Assembly: GCA_024710535.1 (NCBI GenBank)
Contig: JANJUO010000538.1
Coordinates: forward strand, 1 to 22,661
Source: a bacterium
GTDB lineage: Bacteria; Bacteroidota; Ignavibacteria; Kapaibacteriales; UBA2268
Direction: 5' to 3'
DNA length: 22,661 nucleotides
Positions 1 through 7,919 of this stretch are shown in pieces. Below the pieces are notes generated by a model, which was not told the DNA's origin, made no database searches, and saw nothing but the letters and a program-made list of their open reading frames with translations. Numbering within the stretch: the stretch's first letter is position 1; each line of letters starts with the position of its first letter. Position numbers and translations under genes: made by a program.

Positions 1-60
1 TTAACTGCAAAAAATGTTCTTTAACTTGAATTCACAATTTGAATTCACATAAGAAAGTAT

Positions 61-966
61 CTACTTTCCTCTTTCAGCTTCGTCATAAGTATTTGAGTTC
101 ATAGGATCGAGATATTTCAGATTTCGAAATACTGATGGATATTTTTTGTATCCTTTGAATAATTCTGCAAGTTCTAAATATTTTGCTTCGAAGAATGCTT
201 GAATTATCACGCTGTGATTTGTTAATTTTTTATCTTTGAATTTTGCCATTTCCTGCAAAATATAAGCAATTGTTTCCATTGCAAGTTCCTTATTTTCGCT
301 CATCATATCAAGCCCATCTACATAATAACTAAACACAAGTTTGCGAAAATCATCAAACCGAGGGTCAGTAAGTTCACTTACAAAATTGTATTTTGTGTAA
401 TCTCCTGCTTTAGTAATTGTTTTGTAACCATCAGCGTTAGCGGCGGCACCCATCTGAACAATTTGTTTTGCCGCATTATAAGCCATATTTCCATCTAATT
501 CTTTATAAGTATCCAAATCGAAACCGATTATCAGAAGCATATAAAAATCTATTAAAGATGTAAATTCATTAAATCGCATTGGGTTGTAGGACAAATTAGC
601 TCCCATTCCATACTCAAAATTCCATTCTTTATCAATTATTTTCAATGCAACAGAAGTTCCACCTTGAGTGCCATAAATATGCCTTTTGGAAGCCACAAAA
701 AATTGAGCAGAATATTTATTATTGTAACCACCCGAGAGTACTATGGTTAAATCTATTGGAATAGGCGGACCTTCCCATTTAATATCAGTAAATTTCTGAT
801 TATTAATGTATCTTTCGATATCATTTTGCATTGCTTGAACATTGATTCGCTTATCTTCGGAGATTTGCTCCAGATTAACAACAACTTCTGCTTTGATTTC
901 TTGAGCAAAAGTTTTGAAATTTACCAATAAAATGCTCAAAAACATTATCGTTAGCATTTTTTTCAT
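61..966 (-). CDS. porD: Type IX secretion system protein PorD (DUF4835 family)
   Basis: A 301-residue exported protein that I recognise as the DUF4835/PorD family, a periplasmic or outer-membrane-associated accessory needed for type IX secretion in Bacteroidota. Residues 1-21 form a signal peptide ending at Ala before QEIKAEV. The rest follows the family pattern: an N-terminal strand with VVNLEQI, a central NYNP-like segment (LSYNPMRF), a hydrophobic helix (FYMLLIIGFDLDTY) and a C-terminal region containing YYVDGLDMM. Length matches the usual ~300 residues. The start is the ATG at 966, preceded on the minus strand by GAGG seven bases upstream. It is transcribed away from the beta-barrel gene at 1051 and from the pepE cluster. 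The presence of a T9SS cargo protein at 10344 supports the call. Family recognition is from memory of conserved segments; the exact biochemical role of PorD is not settled. Confidence 0.85.
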   Translation of the reverse strand: MKKMLTIMFLSILLVNFKTFAQEIKAEVVVNLEQISEDKRINVQAMQNDIERYINNQKFTDIKWEGPPIPIDLTIVLSGGYNNKYSAQFFVASKRHIYGTQGGTSVALKIIDKEWNFEYGMGANLSYNPMRFNEFTSLIDFYMLLIIGFDLDTYKELDGNMAYNAAKQIVQMGAAANADGYKTITKAGDYTKYNFVSELTDPRFDDFRKLVFSYYVDGLDMMSENKELAMETIAYILQEMAKFKDKKLTNHSVIIQAFFEAKYLELAELFKGYKKYPSVFRNLKYLDPMNSNTYDEAERGK

Positions 967-1050
967 AATTTATCCTCACTATTTTCTTGAATTTCTCATA
1001 ATTTTTTTGCAATTTTAAATCTGAATTTTTACGAATAATTAAATATTCTT

Positions 1051-1863
1051 ATGAATAGACGTTTAATTAATATTATGTTTTTTATTTGTATGAATTTTTT
1101 TCAATTAGCCTTAATTGGGCAAATTGAAAGTAATTTTCATAACAAAGTATTAAATGCTTCTGCAATTTCTGTAATTTATCCAAATTCTATTTCAATCAAT
1201 CCTGCACCTTCAAATTTACGAAATTTCAGAGCAGGTTTCTATATTTCACCTTCAAAATTAGGCATTTCTGAATTAAATTATGGAACAGCTTTCGCAGAAT
1301 TACCCCTTGATTCGAATTGGGTTTCTACATTTGATATAACAGGTAGTGGAAGTGAACTGTTTTCTGAAGTTATTCCTGCAGTAGGAATTTGCTATTTTGA
1401 TGATCAATTTTCTCTTGCAATCAAAGGGAAATACAATCAAATTACAATTCGCGATTTCAATAATGAAGGTGTGTTTCTAAGCGACATTGGAGCAAATTTT
1501 CGCATAATTGATAATTATTATGCTGGATTTGCATTAACCAATATTTTCGGTTCATCTTTTGAAGGTGCCGAATTCAATTCAAATCAAACTGCAGTATTGG
1601 GCATTGGAACTCATTTAAGTGAAAATCTTTCAGCTGATATAAATTACATTTTATATCTGAATTATTTTGGCACGGCATCATTCTCAATTTCATATAAATT
1701 TGATAATATGCTTTCAACTGCTCTATCTTTTCAGGGAAATCCGGCAATAACACAATTAGATTTACTCTTTGATACCGGTGGAATCACCTTACCTATTTCA
1801 ATTTCATATTTTGATTTATTCGGCTTTGCTTTCTCATTAGGTTTTGTATATGAAATTAATTGA
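1051..1863 (+). CDS. Outer-membrane beta-barrel protein, PorV/PorQ (FadL-like) type
   Basis: A 270-residue protein with a signal peptide (about residues 1-23, ending near LIGQ) followed almost entirely by alternating hydrophobic/polar stretches typical of transmembrane beta-strands. Examples are SLAIKGKYNQITI, NYYAGFALTNIFG and AFSLGFVYEIN, the last being an aromatic-rich C-terminal strand. The NPAPSNL segment near residue 50 resembles the NPA motif after the signal peptide in FadL/PorV/PorQ-like barrels, which in T9SS organisms act as shuttles or subunits of the surface attachment complex. No Shine-Dalgarno sequence is obvious before the ATG, which is common in Bacteroidota. It is divergent from porD with 84 bases between the two starts, so both may be controlled from the same intergenic region. 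The barrel assignment is secure; membership of PorV/PorQ rather than another small barrel family is inferred. Confidence 0.6.
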   Translation: MNRRLINIMFFICMNFFQLALIGQIESNFHNKVLNASAISVIYPNSISINPAPSNLRNFRAGFYISPSKLGISELNYGTAFAELPLDSNWVSTFDITGSGSELFSEVIPAVGICYFDDQFSLAIKGKYNQITIRDFNNEGVFLSDIGANFRIIDNYYAGFALTNIFGSSFEGAEFNSNQTAVLGIGTHLSENLSADINYILYLNYFGTASFSISYKFDNMLSTALSFQGNPAITQLDLLFDTGGITLPISISYFDLFGFAFSLGFVYEIN

Positions 1864-2033
1864 AAAAAGAATTTATTTTTAATTTATAATCAGTTATTTA
1901 TTGATAATTAAGAAAAAATGCTATGTATTCTTTCTTTGTAATTTTTCCCAACAATAAGATTTGACAAATATTATCGGTTTTAATTCGTTTTAATCATATA
2001 GTTTACAATTTTTGTTAATTAGATGAGGTAAAA

Positions 2034-2741
2034 ATGAATTTATTATTATTGAGCAATTCAACTACTCAAGGCTTTTCTTATTTAGAACATGCCGAGAATG
2101 ATATTCAAAATTTCTTTGGAAGCAAACCATTAAATATTGCTTTCATACCTTATGCAGGTGTAACTGTAAATAATAATGATTATGAGAGCAAAGTAAAAGG
2201 TGTTTTCTCAAAATTTAATTATAATATCAAGTCTGTTCATCAAGTAACAGACCCAAAATCATTGATTAAAGAAGCAGATGCAATTGCTGTTGGCGGCGGC
2301 AATACTTTTAGATTATTGCAGAAAATGTATGATTTTGATTTGGTTGATTTGATCAAAGAACGTGTGAAAAATGGTATGCCTTATATCGGTTGGAGTGCAG
2401 GCTCAAATCTTGCTTGCCCAACAATTCGCACAACTAATGATATGCCGATTGTTCAGCCAAAGAGTTTCGATGCTTTCGGATTTGTGCCATTCCAAATAAA
2501 TCCTCATTATCTTGATACTCATCCTGAAGGCTTCCATGGAGAAACTCGCGAGCAAAGATTAATGGAATTTGTGGAAATTAATCCAAATTTGTGGGTTGTT
2601 GGCTTGAGAGAAGGTAGTATTATTCAAGTACGCAAAAATGAAATTGAACTTCTTGGTAGTAAACCTGCAAGAATCTTCAAAAAAGGAATTGAACCTTTTG
2701 AAATTACTTCAGAATCGAACACTTCATTTCTATGGGATTAA
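2034..2741 (+). CDS. pepE: Peptidase E (alpha-aspartyl dipeptidase)
   Basis: A 235-residue cytoplasmic serine peptidase of the S51 family that hydrolyses dipeptides with N-terminal aspartate. The sequence follows the E. coli enzyme throughout: LLLLSNST at the start, FIPYAGVT (residues 38-44), GGGNTF (87-92), the nucleophile elbow GWSAG with Ser121, then CPTIRTTNDMPIV with Asp136, and INPHY with His158. These correspond to the known Ser-Asp-His triad. GETREQR near residue 169 is also conserved. Length is normal (about 230). The ATG is preceded by GAGG six bases upstream. It begins a compact plus-strand run: the Nudix gene starts 11 bases after its stop. Confidence 0.96.
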   Translation: MNLLLLSNSTTQGFSYLEHAENDIQNFFGSKPLNIAFIPYAGVTVNNNDYESKVKGVFSKFNYNIKSVHQVTDPKSLIKEADAIAVGGGNTFRLLQKMYDFDLVDLIKERVKNGMPYIGWSAGSNLACPTIRTTNDMPIVQPKSFDAFGFVPFQINPHYLDTHPEGFHGETREQRLMEFVEINPNLWVVGLREGSIIQVRKNEIELLGSKPARIFKKGIEPFEITSESNTSFLWD

Positions 2742-2752
2742 GATAATCTGAT

Positions 2753-3403
2753 ATGCAGGAATTTATTGATTTTTTGAAAGATAGACTTAATAGTGAATTG
2801 CCCGGAGCCGAATCCCATAAGATTTTGGCTCCTAAATTCAAAGGTAAGCCATTTAGAAATTTTCATCCTGAACCTGAAGCAAAATACAGTTCGGTATTGA
2901 TTTTGCTTAAACCGGTTCGGAATTCTTCTTCATTTGAGATAATTTTCACACTAAGAAGTTCGAACTTAAATAAGCATAGCGGTCAAATTTGTTTTCCCGG
3001 CGGTAGAGTTGATTCTGGAGAAACTGATGAAGATGCGGCAAAACGTGAAACTTTCGAAGAAATTGGTTTGCTGCAAGATAGTTATGAAATAATTGGAAAA
3101 TTAAGCACACTTTATGTGCCACCTTCAAAAAATATTATTACTCCTTTTATAGCTGTATTGAAGTCTAATCAAGAATTCAAACCAAGTCCCGATGAAGTGG
3201 AAGAAATTTTTTCAGTAAATATAAATAAATTCAATCTCGATAATGCTATTAACAATTTTACTGATAATTTTGATAAAATGGAAGTAGAAATTCCATATTT
3301 TGATGTTCATCCCAAAACAAAATTATGGGGAGCAACTTCGATGATACTTGCAGAATTATTATTAATGTATGAAGAATTTTTAGGAAAAACAAAAAATATA
3401 TGA
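2753..3403 (+). CDS. Nudix hydrolase, CoA pyrophosphatase type
   Basis: A 216-residue Nudix hydrolase. The full Nudix box is present: Gly84, then Glu90, then RET-FEEIGL at residues 98-106, matching Gx5Ex7REUxEExGU with its metal-binding glutamates. The preceding segment (TLRSSNLNKHSGQICFPGG, residues 66-84) matches the signature of the CoA-diphosphatase subgroup (NudL/YeaB, PCD1), which cleaves CoA into 3'-phosphoadenosine phosphate and 4'-phosphopantetheine. The substrate is inferred from this signature, not proven. The gene sits 11 bases after pepE, and its stop overlaps the engB start in an ATGA junction, so translational coupling in an operon is likely. Confidence 0.88.
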   Translation: MQEFIDFLKDRLNSELPGAESHKILAPKFKGKPFRNFHPEPEAKYSSVLILLKPVRNSSSFEIIFTLRSSNLNKHSGQICFPGGRVDSGETDEDAAKRETFEEIGLLQDSYEIIGKLSTLYVPPSKNIITPFIAVLKSNQEFKPSPDEVEEIFSVNINKFNLDNAINNFTDNFDKMEVEIPYFDVHPKTKLWGATSMILAELLLMYEEFLGKTKNI

Positions 3404-3993
3404 AACAATTAAATGCTGAATTTGTAAAATCTACAGAGAAAGTTGACCAATTTCCAAGATTAAATTTGCCTGAAACCGCTTTTGTTGGACGAAGCAATGT
3501 AGGTAAATCTTCTCTTTTGAATAGTATTGTTTTAAGAAAAAATCTTGCTCACATAAGTTCCACGCCCGGAAAAACTCAGCAAATCAATTTTTTCATAGTA
3601 GAAAACAAATGGACATTTGCAGACTTGCCCGGCTTCGGTTACGCAAAGGTGAGCAAAGACAAACGTGAAGAATTCAAGAAAATGAATTTTGCATATTTAG
3701 AAAAAAGAGAAGAATTAAAAATTGTTTGCGTTTTGATAGATAGCCGTCACGACCCGATGGAAACAGATATGGCATTGATTGAATGGCTCGAGAATCATAA
3801 AAGAAATTATGTTATAATTCTTACAAAATCCGATAAAATCAAGCCGTCTCAATTACTTAAAAGAAAGGAACAAGTGCAAAATCTTGTTTCACAATGTAGT
3901 TTTTGCAAGGCTGTGGTTGCTTATTCTATCATAAGTTTTGCCGGTAGAAGCGAATTAATTGGAATTTTGAAAAAAATGTTAACTTTTGCGTAA
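3400..3993 (+). CDS. engB: Ribosome-biogenesis GTP-binding protein EngB (YihA/YsxC)
   Basis: A 197-residue TRAFAC-class GTPase needed for assembly of the large ribosomal subunit. The GTPase motifs appear in order: G1 GRSNVGKS (residues 30-37), G2 with the STPGKTQ segment (54-60), G3 DLPG in DLPGFGYAKV (75-84), and G4 TKSD (142-145). The G5 position reads YSIIS (175-179), a little away from the usual S-S/A pattern followed by a Gly. Length matches the family. It overlaps the Nudix gene by four bases (ATGA). A reading frame on the opposite strand here is a shadow. The next gene starts 61 bases downstream, so engB may be the last gene of the pepE cluster. Confidence 0.96.
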   Translation: MKQLNAEFVKSTEKVDQFPRLNLPETAFVGRSNVGKSSLLNSIVLRKNLAHISSTPGKTQQINFFIVENKWTFADLPGFGYAKVSKDKREEFKKMNFAYLEKREELKIVCVLIDSRHDPMETDMALIEWLENHKRNYVIILTKSDKIKPSQLLKRKEQVQNLVSQCSFCKAVVAYSIISFAGRSELIGILKKMLTFA

Positions 3994-4054
3994 TCAAATT
4001 CGTCATTGATGTGTTATTATTAGTTTAGATGTTGCAAATTTTTTAAAGGAATTT

Positions 4055-5146
4055 ATGAAAACAGGAATAATTTCGGCAATTTTGATAATTTCTGCCATTT
4101 TTTTGAATATAAATGATACAATTGGTAAAGATACAAATTCTGAACCATTAATGGCATATAGAAAGGATAGTTTGTGGTATTTTGTTGACCATGATGCAAA
4201 ATTGATGTTCCCATCAAAAAAAATAAAGAAGATCGCTGGTTATCGAGAGGGGTTTTTTGTTATTGTATATGAAGCAAATAAAAGAGAAAATTGGGCATTT
4301 ATGGATTTAAAAGGTGAAGTTTTTCAACCGGTTGGAGCAGATGAAGTAAGACAATTTCGCAACGGTATGGCAATGACAATCAAACACATTGATACTGCAA
4401 CGGGTGAATCTAACTATGGCTATATCAATAATCAGGGTTTGCAGGTAGTACCAAACAAATATCTTGATGCAACAGATTTCAGCGAAGGCTTGGGCTGGGT
4501 AATGAATCGAAAAGAGCGTGGATATGTTAATACAAACGGGGAATTTGTTTCATTATTCGAAAGTGGAATTTTCGGCAATCCATTTTTTGAAGGTATGGCA
4601 TCTTATCATGATGAAAGTGGATTATTTGGCTTTATTGATACCTCATTCAAACCCATAATTCCAGCAAAATTCGATGAAGTTGCCAATTTTAGTGATGGAC
4701 TTGCGGCATTCAGTGAAAATGCAAAATTTGGATTTCTTGATAAAAAAGGAAATGTTGTTGTTCGACCAAATTACGATGCAGTTACGGATTTCAAAGAAGG
4801 TATAGCTTTCGTTGGACAGGCAGATACAAATCAACTATATTTATGGGGAATAATCAATAAAAGCGGTAGAATGCTTGTTGATTTACAATATGACCAAGTC
4901 CGAGAATTTTCCGAAGGATTGATTGCAGTTCGAAAAAAGGATAAGTGGTTTTTTATAGATCAATTTGGAAACAAAGTCATAAAAAATGATTTTGACTTTG
5001 CAGAGTCATTCAAAAATGGTATTGCTTTTGTAAGTGATAAAAAAGAGAAGAAAAAAGGATTCATCAATCCTCTTGGTGAATGGGTATTTTTTGTTGATGA
5101 AACCGAACTGATGGTAGATTTGAGATGGAATAGAATTGTAAAATAG
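4055..5146 (+). CDS. Exported WG-repeat protein
   Basis: A 363-residue protein with an N-terminal signal peptide (about residues 1-24, ending near NDTIGK) followed by repeats of about 45-55 residues. Each repeat has the WG-type pattern of an aromatic-plus-Gly turn such as YGYINNQG, RGYVNTNGEF, FGFIDTSFKP, FGFLDKKGNV, WGIINKSGRM, WFFIDQFGNK and KGFINPLGEW. Between them lie hydrophobic segments such as DFSEGLGWV, NFSDGLAAF, DFKEGIAFV and EFSEGLIAV. At least seven repeats can be counted. WG-repeat (KWG) proteins are common in Bacteroidota and are thought to be binding scaffolds; no catalytic residues are visible and no specific ligand can be named. The ATG follows AAAGGA at a good distance. It lies between engB and htrA, each separated by 60-80 bases. 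Confidence 0.85.
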   Translation: MKTGIISAILIISAIFLNINDTIGKDTNSEPLMAYRKDSLWYFVDHDAKLMFPSKKIKKIAGYREGFFVIVYEANKRENWAFMDLKGEVFQPVGADEVRQFRNGMAMTIKHIDTATGESNYGYINNQGLQVVPNKYLDATDFSEGLGWVMNRKERGYVNTNGEFVSLFESGIFGNPFFEGMASYHDESGLFGFIDTSFKPIIPAKFDEVANFSDGLAAFSENAKFGFLDKKGNVVVRPNYDAVTDFKEGIAFVGQADTNQLYLWGIINKSGRMLVDLQYDQVREFSEGLIAVRKKDKWFFIDQFGNKVIKNDFDFAESFKNGIAFVSDKKEKKKGFINPLGEWVFFVDETELMVDLRWNRIVK

Positions 5147-5227
5147 CAACCAATTTTTTTATAAAATAATCGTCAATAAATAAACTAATTGTGATATTTT
5201 AATAATTTATACGGAGTGTTTTCTGAA

Positions 5228-6739
5228 ATGAAAAAAGTAGTATTTGCATCGGTGGTTTTGGTAGGAATTGGGATATTTATGGGTGTTTTATTGGTATCTA
5301 ATCTCAATTCAAATATTTTATCAAATTTATTTGCCGATAATAAAGTAAAATTAGGTGCTGATAATGCGCCTGTTCAAATAAATGATGCAGTGAAAACCTT
5401 GAACGAAGCAATGGTTTCTGCCGCTAATGCTATTCTGCCAACAGTTGTTTATATCTCTGTTGAAACAGAAACAAAATCTTCAAACCGCAATTCGGAAGAA
5501 AATGATTTCTTCAGATTCTTTTCTCCGCATGGTGATATGCCATCAAGAGGAAGTGGCTCTGGCGTAATTCTTAGTGCGGATGGCTATATAGTAACCAACA
5601 ATCACGTTGTTGAAAATGCAAAAGATGATGGTATTAAAGTTACCACTTTGGATAAAAAAGAATATTCTGCAAAGTTGATTGGAACTGATCCTTTCACAGA
5701 TTTGGCAATCATCAAAATTGAAGCAACAGGCTTGCAAGTTGCTCATTTGGGCGATATCAATACAGTTCGAGTTGGCGAAATGGTATTTGCTGTTGGAAAT
5801 CCACTTGGATTGAATTCAACTGTTACAAGCGGTATTGTTAGTGCTGTTGGTCGCGGCGCCCTTCCCGGCAATAGAAGAGGCGGCTATAATGTTGAACATT
5901 ATATTCAAACAGATGCCGCAATCAATCCCGGTAATTCCGGTGGCGGATTATATGATTTGCGTGGTAGTTTGATTGGTATCAATACTGCAATCGCAACTGA
6001 AACAGGCTCATACATTGGTTATGGTTTTGCAATTCCGGTAGATTTGATGCGTGCTGTTATAGATGATTTGATTGATGATGGCGAAATTAATCGCGGTTAC
6101 ATTGGCGTCGTGATTAAGCCAATTGATGAATTAATGGCAAAAGGCTTAGGCTTGAGCAAAGTGGAAGGCGTTTTGATTGATGATCTTCAAAAAGGCAAAG
6201 CAGGCGACAAAGCAGGATTGGAGCCAAAGGACGTGATTTTGGAAGTGAATGGTAAATCTGTTAATTCTCCAAGCGAATTGCAAAGCACAATCGTTTTCTA
6301 TCGTGCAGGCGACAAAGTGAAACTCACAATATTTAGAGATGGCAAGAAAATTTATAAAGATGTAGTTCTCCAACCATCTGACGATAAAGATGTTGCCGTT
6401 AAAGGAAATGACAAAAAAGAAAAGGAAGAATCTAAAGACTCTAAAGAACCTGTAAAATTCGATAAATTGGGTTTTACTGCCGAGCCATTAACTTCGAAAG
6501 TAAAAGATGAATATGGAATTGAAAGCGGCGTTCTTGTTTCAGGAATCAAGAGATTTAGCCCAGCTTCTGATAGAGGATTATTTAATGGAGGTGTGATTAC
6601 AAAAGTTGATAAGGAAGAAGTGAAATCACCCGTTCAATTAAAGAAAATTATCGAATCTAAGAAAAAAGGCGATGTAGTTTTGTTGCATGTTAAATATCAA
6701 GACCGCTCACAAATTGTTGCATTGGAAATCAATGATTAA
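5228..6739 (+). CDS. htrA: Periplasmic serine protease/chaperone, DegP/HtrA (Do) family
   Basis: A 503-residue trypsin-like protease with an N-terminal membrane anchor or signal sequence (residues 4-25). The catalytic triad is visible: His126 in TNNHVV, Asp158 in TDLAII, and Ser237 in NPGNSGG. Two PDZ domains follow, at roughly 289-385 and 412-500, joined by a lysine- and glutamate-rich linker (about 386-411). This is the two-PDZ Do layout that degrades or refolds damaged envelope proteins. I chose the ATG at 5228: ACGGAG at 5211-5216 gives a usable spacing to it, whereas the in-frame GTG at 5216 overlaps that same site. The 3' end overlaps the following ABC ATPase by eight bases. Confidence 0.95.
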   Translation: MKKVVFASVVLVGIGIFMGVLLVSNLNSNILSNLFADNKVKLGADNAPVQINDAVKTLNEAMVSAANAILPTVVYISVETETKSSNRNSEENDFFRFFSPHGDMPSRGSGSGVILSADGYIVTNNHVVENAKDDGIKVTTLDKKEYSAKLIGTDPFTDLAIIKIEATGLQVAHLGDINTVRVGEMVFAVGNPLGLNSTVTSGIVSAVGRGALPGNRRGGYNVEHYIQTDAAINPGNSGGGLYDLRGSLIGINTAIATETGSYIGYGFAIPVDLMRAVIDDLIDDGEINRGYIGVVIKPIDELMAKGLGLSKVEGVLIDDLQKGKAGDKAGLEPKDVILEVNGKSVNSPSELQSTIVFYRAGDKVKLTIFRDGKKIYKDVVLQPSDDKDVAVKGNDKKEKEESKDSKEPVKFDKLGFTAEPLTSKVKDEYGIESGVLVSGIKRFSPASDRGLFNGGVITKVDKEEVKSPVQLKKIIESKKKGDVVLLHVKYQDRSQIVALEIND

Positions 6740-7508
6740 AATTAGTAATTTGTCCAAAAGTTTTGGACCGAAAGTAGTTCTTGAAAATGTTTCGATGACA
6801 ATTCCCGATGGTGATACTTTTTGCATCATCGGGAAGTCCGGAACAGGTAAGAGTGTTTTATTGAAGCATATCGTAGGTTTGCTCGAACCCGATTCCGGCT
6901 ATGTTGAAGTGGATTCCCAACGAATTGACACTCTTAGTTATAAAGATTTATTTTCACTTCGTAGAAATATGGGATTCGTTTTTCAAGGTGCGGCGCTCTT
7001 TGATTCGATGACTGTTTATGAAAATGTGGTGCTTAGTTTGTATGAACGTGGCGAAAAGGATAAATCAATTCTTGAAGGCGAAGCAAAAAGAGTACTTTCT
7101 GCTGTTTCACTTTTGCCTGAAATCAACAATAATGATTCAGATTTACAATTTGAAAATGAATGGAAAATTTTGAGTGAAAAAAAACCATCAGATTTATCCG
7201 GTGGAATGAAAAAGCGTGTTGGAGTGGCAAGAGCACTTGTTGGTAGCCCAAAATATATCCTCTATGACGAGCCAACAACCGGCTTGGATCCTGTTACTTC
7301 AGAACAAATTGATGATATGATTGCCGATTTGGCAAATCGTTTGAAAGTTACCTCCATTGTTATCACGCACGATATGTTTTCAGTATTCAAAATTGCAAAA
7401 AATGTTGCAATGCTTAGCGAAGGCAATCTTTGCTATTATGGAACTGCCAAAGGTCTGGAAGAATCCCCTAATCCAACCGTAATTGAATTTTTGGAAAGAT
7501 ACAAATAA
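6732..7508 (+). CDS. ABC transporter ATP-binding protein, MlaF-like
   Basis: A 258-residue ABC ATPase. Walker A is GKSGTGKSV (residues 34-42), the Q-loop is FQGAALFDSMTVYENV (Gln85), the signature is LSGGMKKRVGVARAL (155-169), Walker B is YILYDEP (175-181) and the switch His is in ITHD (His213). The LSGGM-K/R-KR form and the GAALFDSMTVYENV segment are typical of the MlaF/Ttg2A branch, which drives retrograde phospholipid transport between membranes. A stretch at about 131-150 (INNNDSDLQ to ILSEK) is longer than I expect just before the signature. The ATG at 6732 lies within the htrA stop region, giving an eight-base overlap; upstream in-frame starts inside htrA are less likely. No MlaE permease or MlaD gene is seen next to it, so its partners must lie elsewhere. 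Confidence 0.88.
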   Translation: MIKISNLSKSFGPKVVLENVSMTIPDGDTFCIIGKSGTGKSVLLKHIVGLLEPDSGYVEVDSQRIDTLSYKDLFSLRRNMGFVFQGAALFDSMTVYENVVLSLYERGEKDKSILEGEAKRVLSAVSLLPEINNNDSDLQFENEWKILSEKKPSDLSGGMKKRVGVARALVGSPKYILYDEPTTGLDPVTSEQIDDMIADLANRLKVTSIVITHDMFSVFKIAKNVAMLSEGNLCYYGTAKGLEESPNPTVIEFLERYK

Positions 7509-7530
7509 TTTATTTAATCATTCAATCATA

Positions 7531-7768
7531 TAATACCAAGTTGCTTTCATACAAGCAATAATCGCTTCTGGACTTGCGCAATATTCTTAACTGAAAATTC
7601 GCCATTCCGAACGAAGAGAGGAATCCAGAATTAATTAATGTATTGATTGTTATGGATTTCTCACCTGCGGTTCGAAATGACAGGCTTTGACTTTCTGATT
7701 TTCTTCAAAGATTGCATTTTAGAAATAAAATTATTTTTGAATATATATTTGAATGCAACTTGGTATTA
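7531..7768. mobile_element. MITE-like element with ~21-bp terminal inverted repeats and TA flanks
   Basis: The 238-base stretch starts with TAATACCAAGTTGC and ends with its exact reverse complement (7531-7544 and 7755-7768). The match extends to 21 bases (7531-7551 against 7748-7768) with two mismatches. If the element proper starts at ATACC, it is flanked by TA on both sides, as expected for a TA target duplication made by IS630/Tc1-mariner-type transposases. No open reading frame of useful size lies inside, so it would be a non-autonomous element. It contains a second imperfect palindrome, listed separately. It fills most of the 411-base gap between the ABC gene and the aldehyde dehydrogenase gene. 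The class and mobilising enzyme are inference. Confidence 0.6.
7601..7681. repeat. Imperfect palindrome (REP-like) inside the MITE-like element
   Basis: The arm CCATTCCGAAC..GAGAGGAATCC (7602-7626) is mirrored by GGATTTCTC..GTTCGAAATG (7654-7679) with a few mismatches and a 27-base loop. Arms of the form GTCATTYCGAA...GAGAAATCC are a familiar interspersed palindrome in many bacterial genomes; that familiarity is from memory. It could act as a hairpin terminator for the upstream operon or simply be carried by the element. Confidence 0.5.
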
Positions 7769-7919
7769 CATCTTCGATTTCAATGTATCACTTTTAAATA
7801 CGACAGAATAGAAAATAGCTTCTATTTGCAATTAAATAAATAATTCTTTAATATTCGAGCAATTTTTGTGATATTTGTATTTTAAAAATGTCAAATTAAT
7901 TATTTTAATGAGAGCATCA

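Noticed and set aside
1..60. In-frame continuation of porD past its TAG stop for 20 codons
   Set aside because: PorD already ends at a normal length, and the extra codons show no family match; readthrough would be speculation. Two copies of TTGAATTCACA here (26-36, 39-49) are too short to interpret.
5216..5227. GTG start four codons upstream of the htrA ATG
   Set aside because: The GTG overlaps the only good ribosome site (ACGGAG, 5211-5216), which serves the ATG at 5228; the four extra residues are not typical of the family signal sequence.
6687..6731. Upstream in-frame start for the ABC ATPase inside htrA
   Set aside because: It would add 15 residues unlike any ABC protein; MIKISNLSKSF from 6732 is the normal N-terminus.
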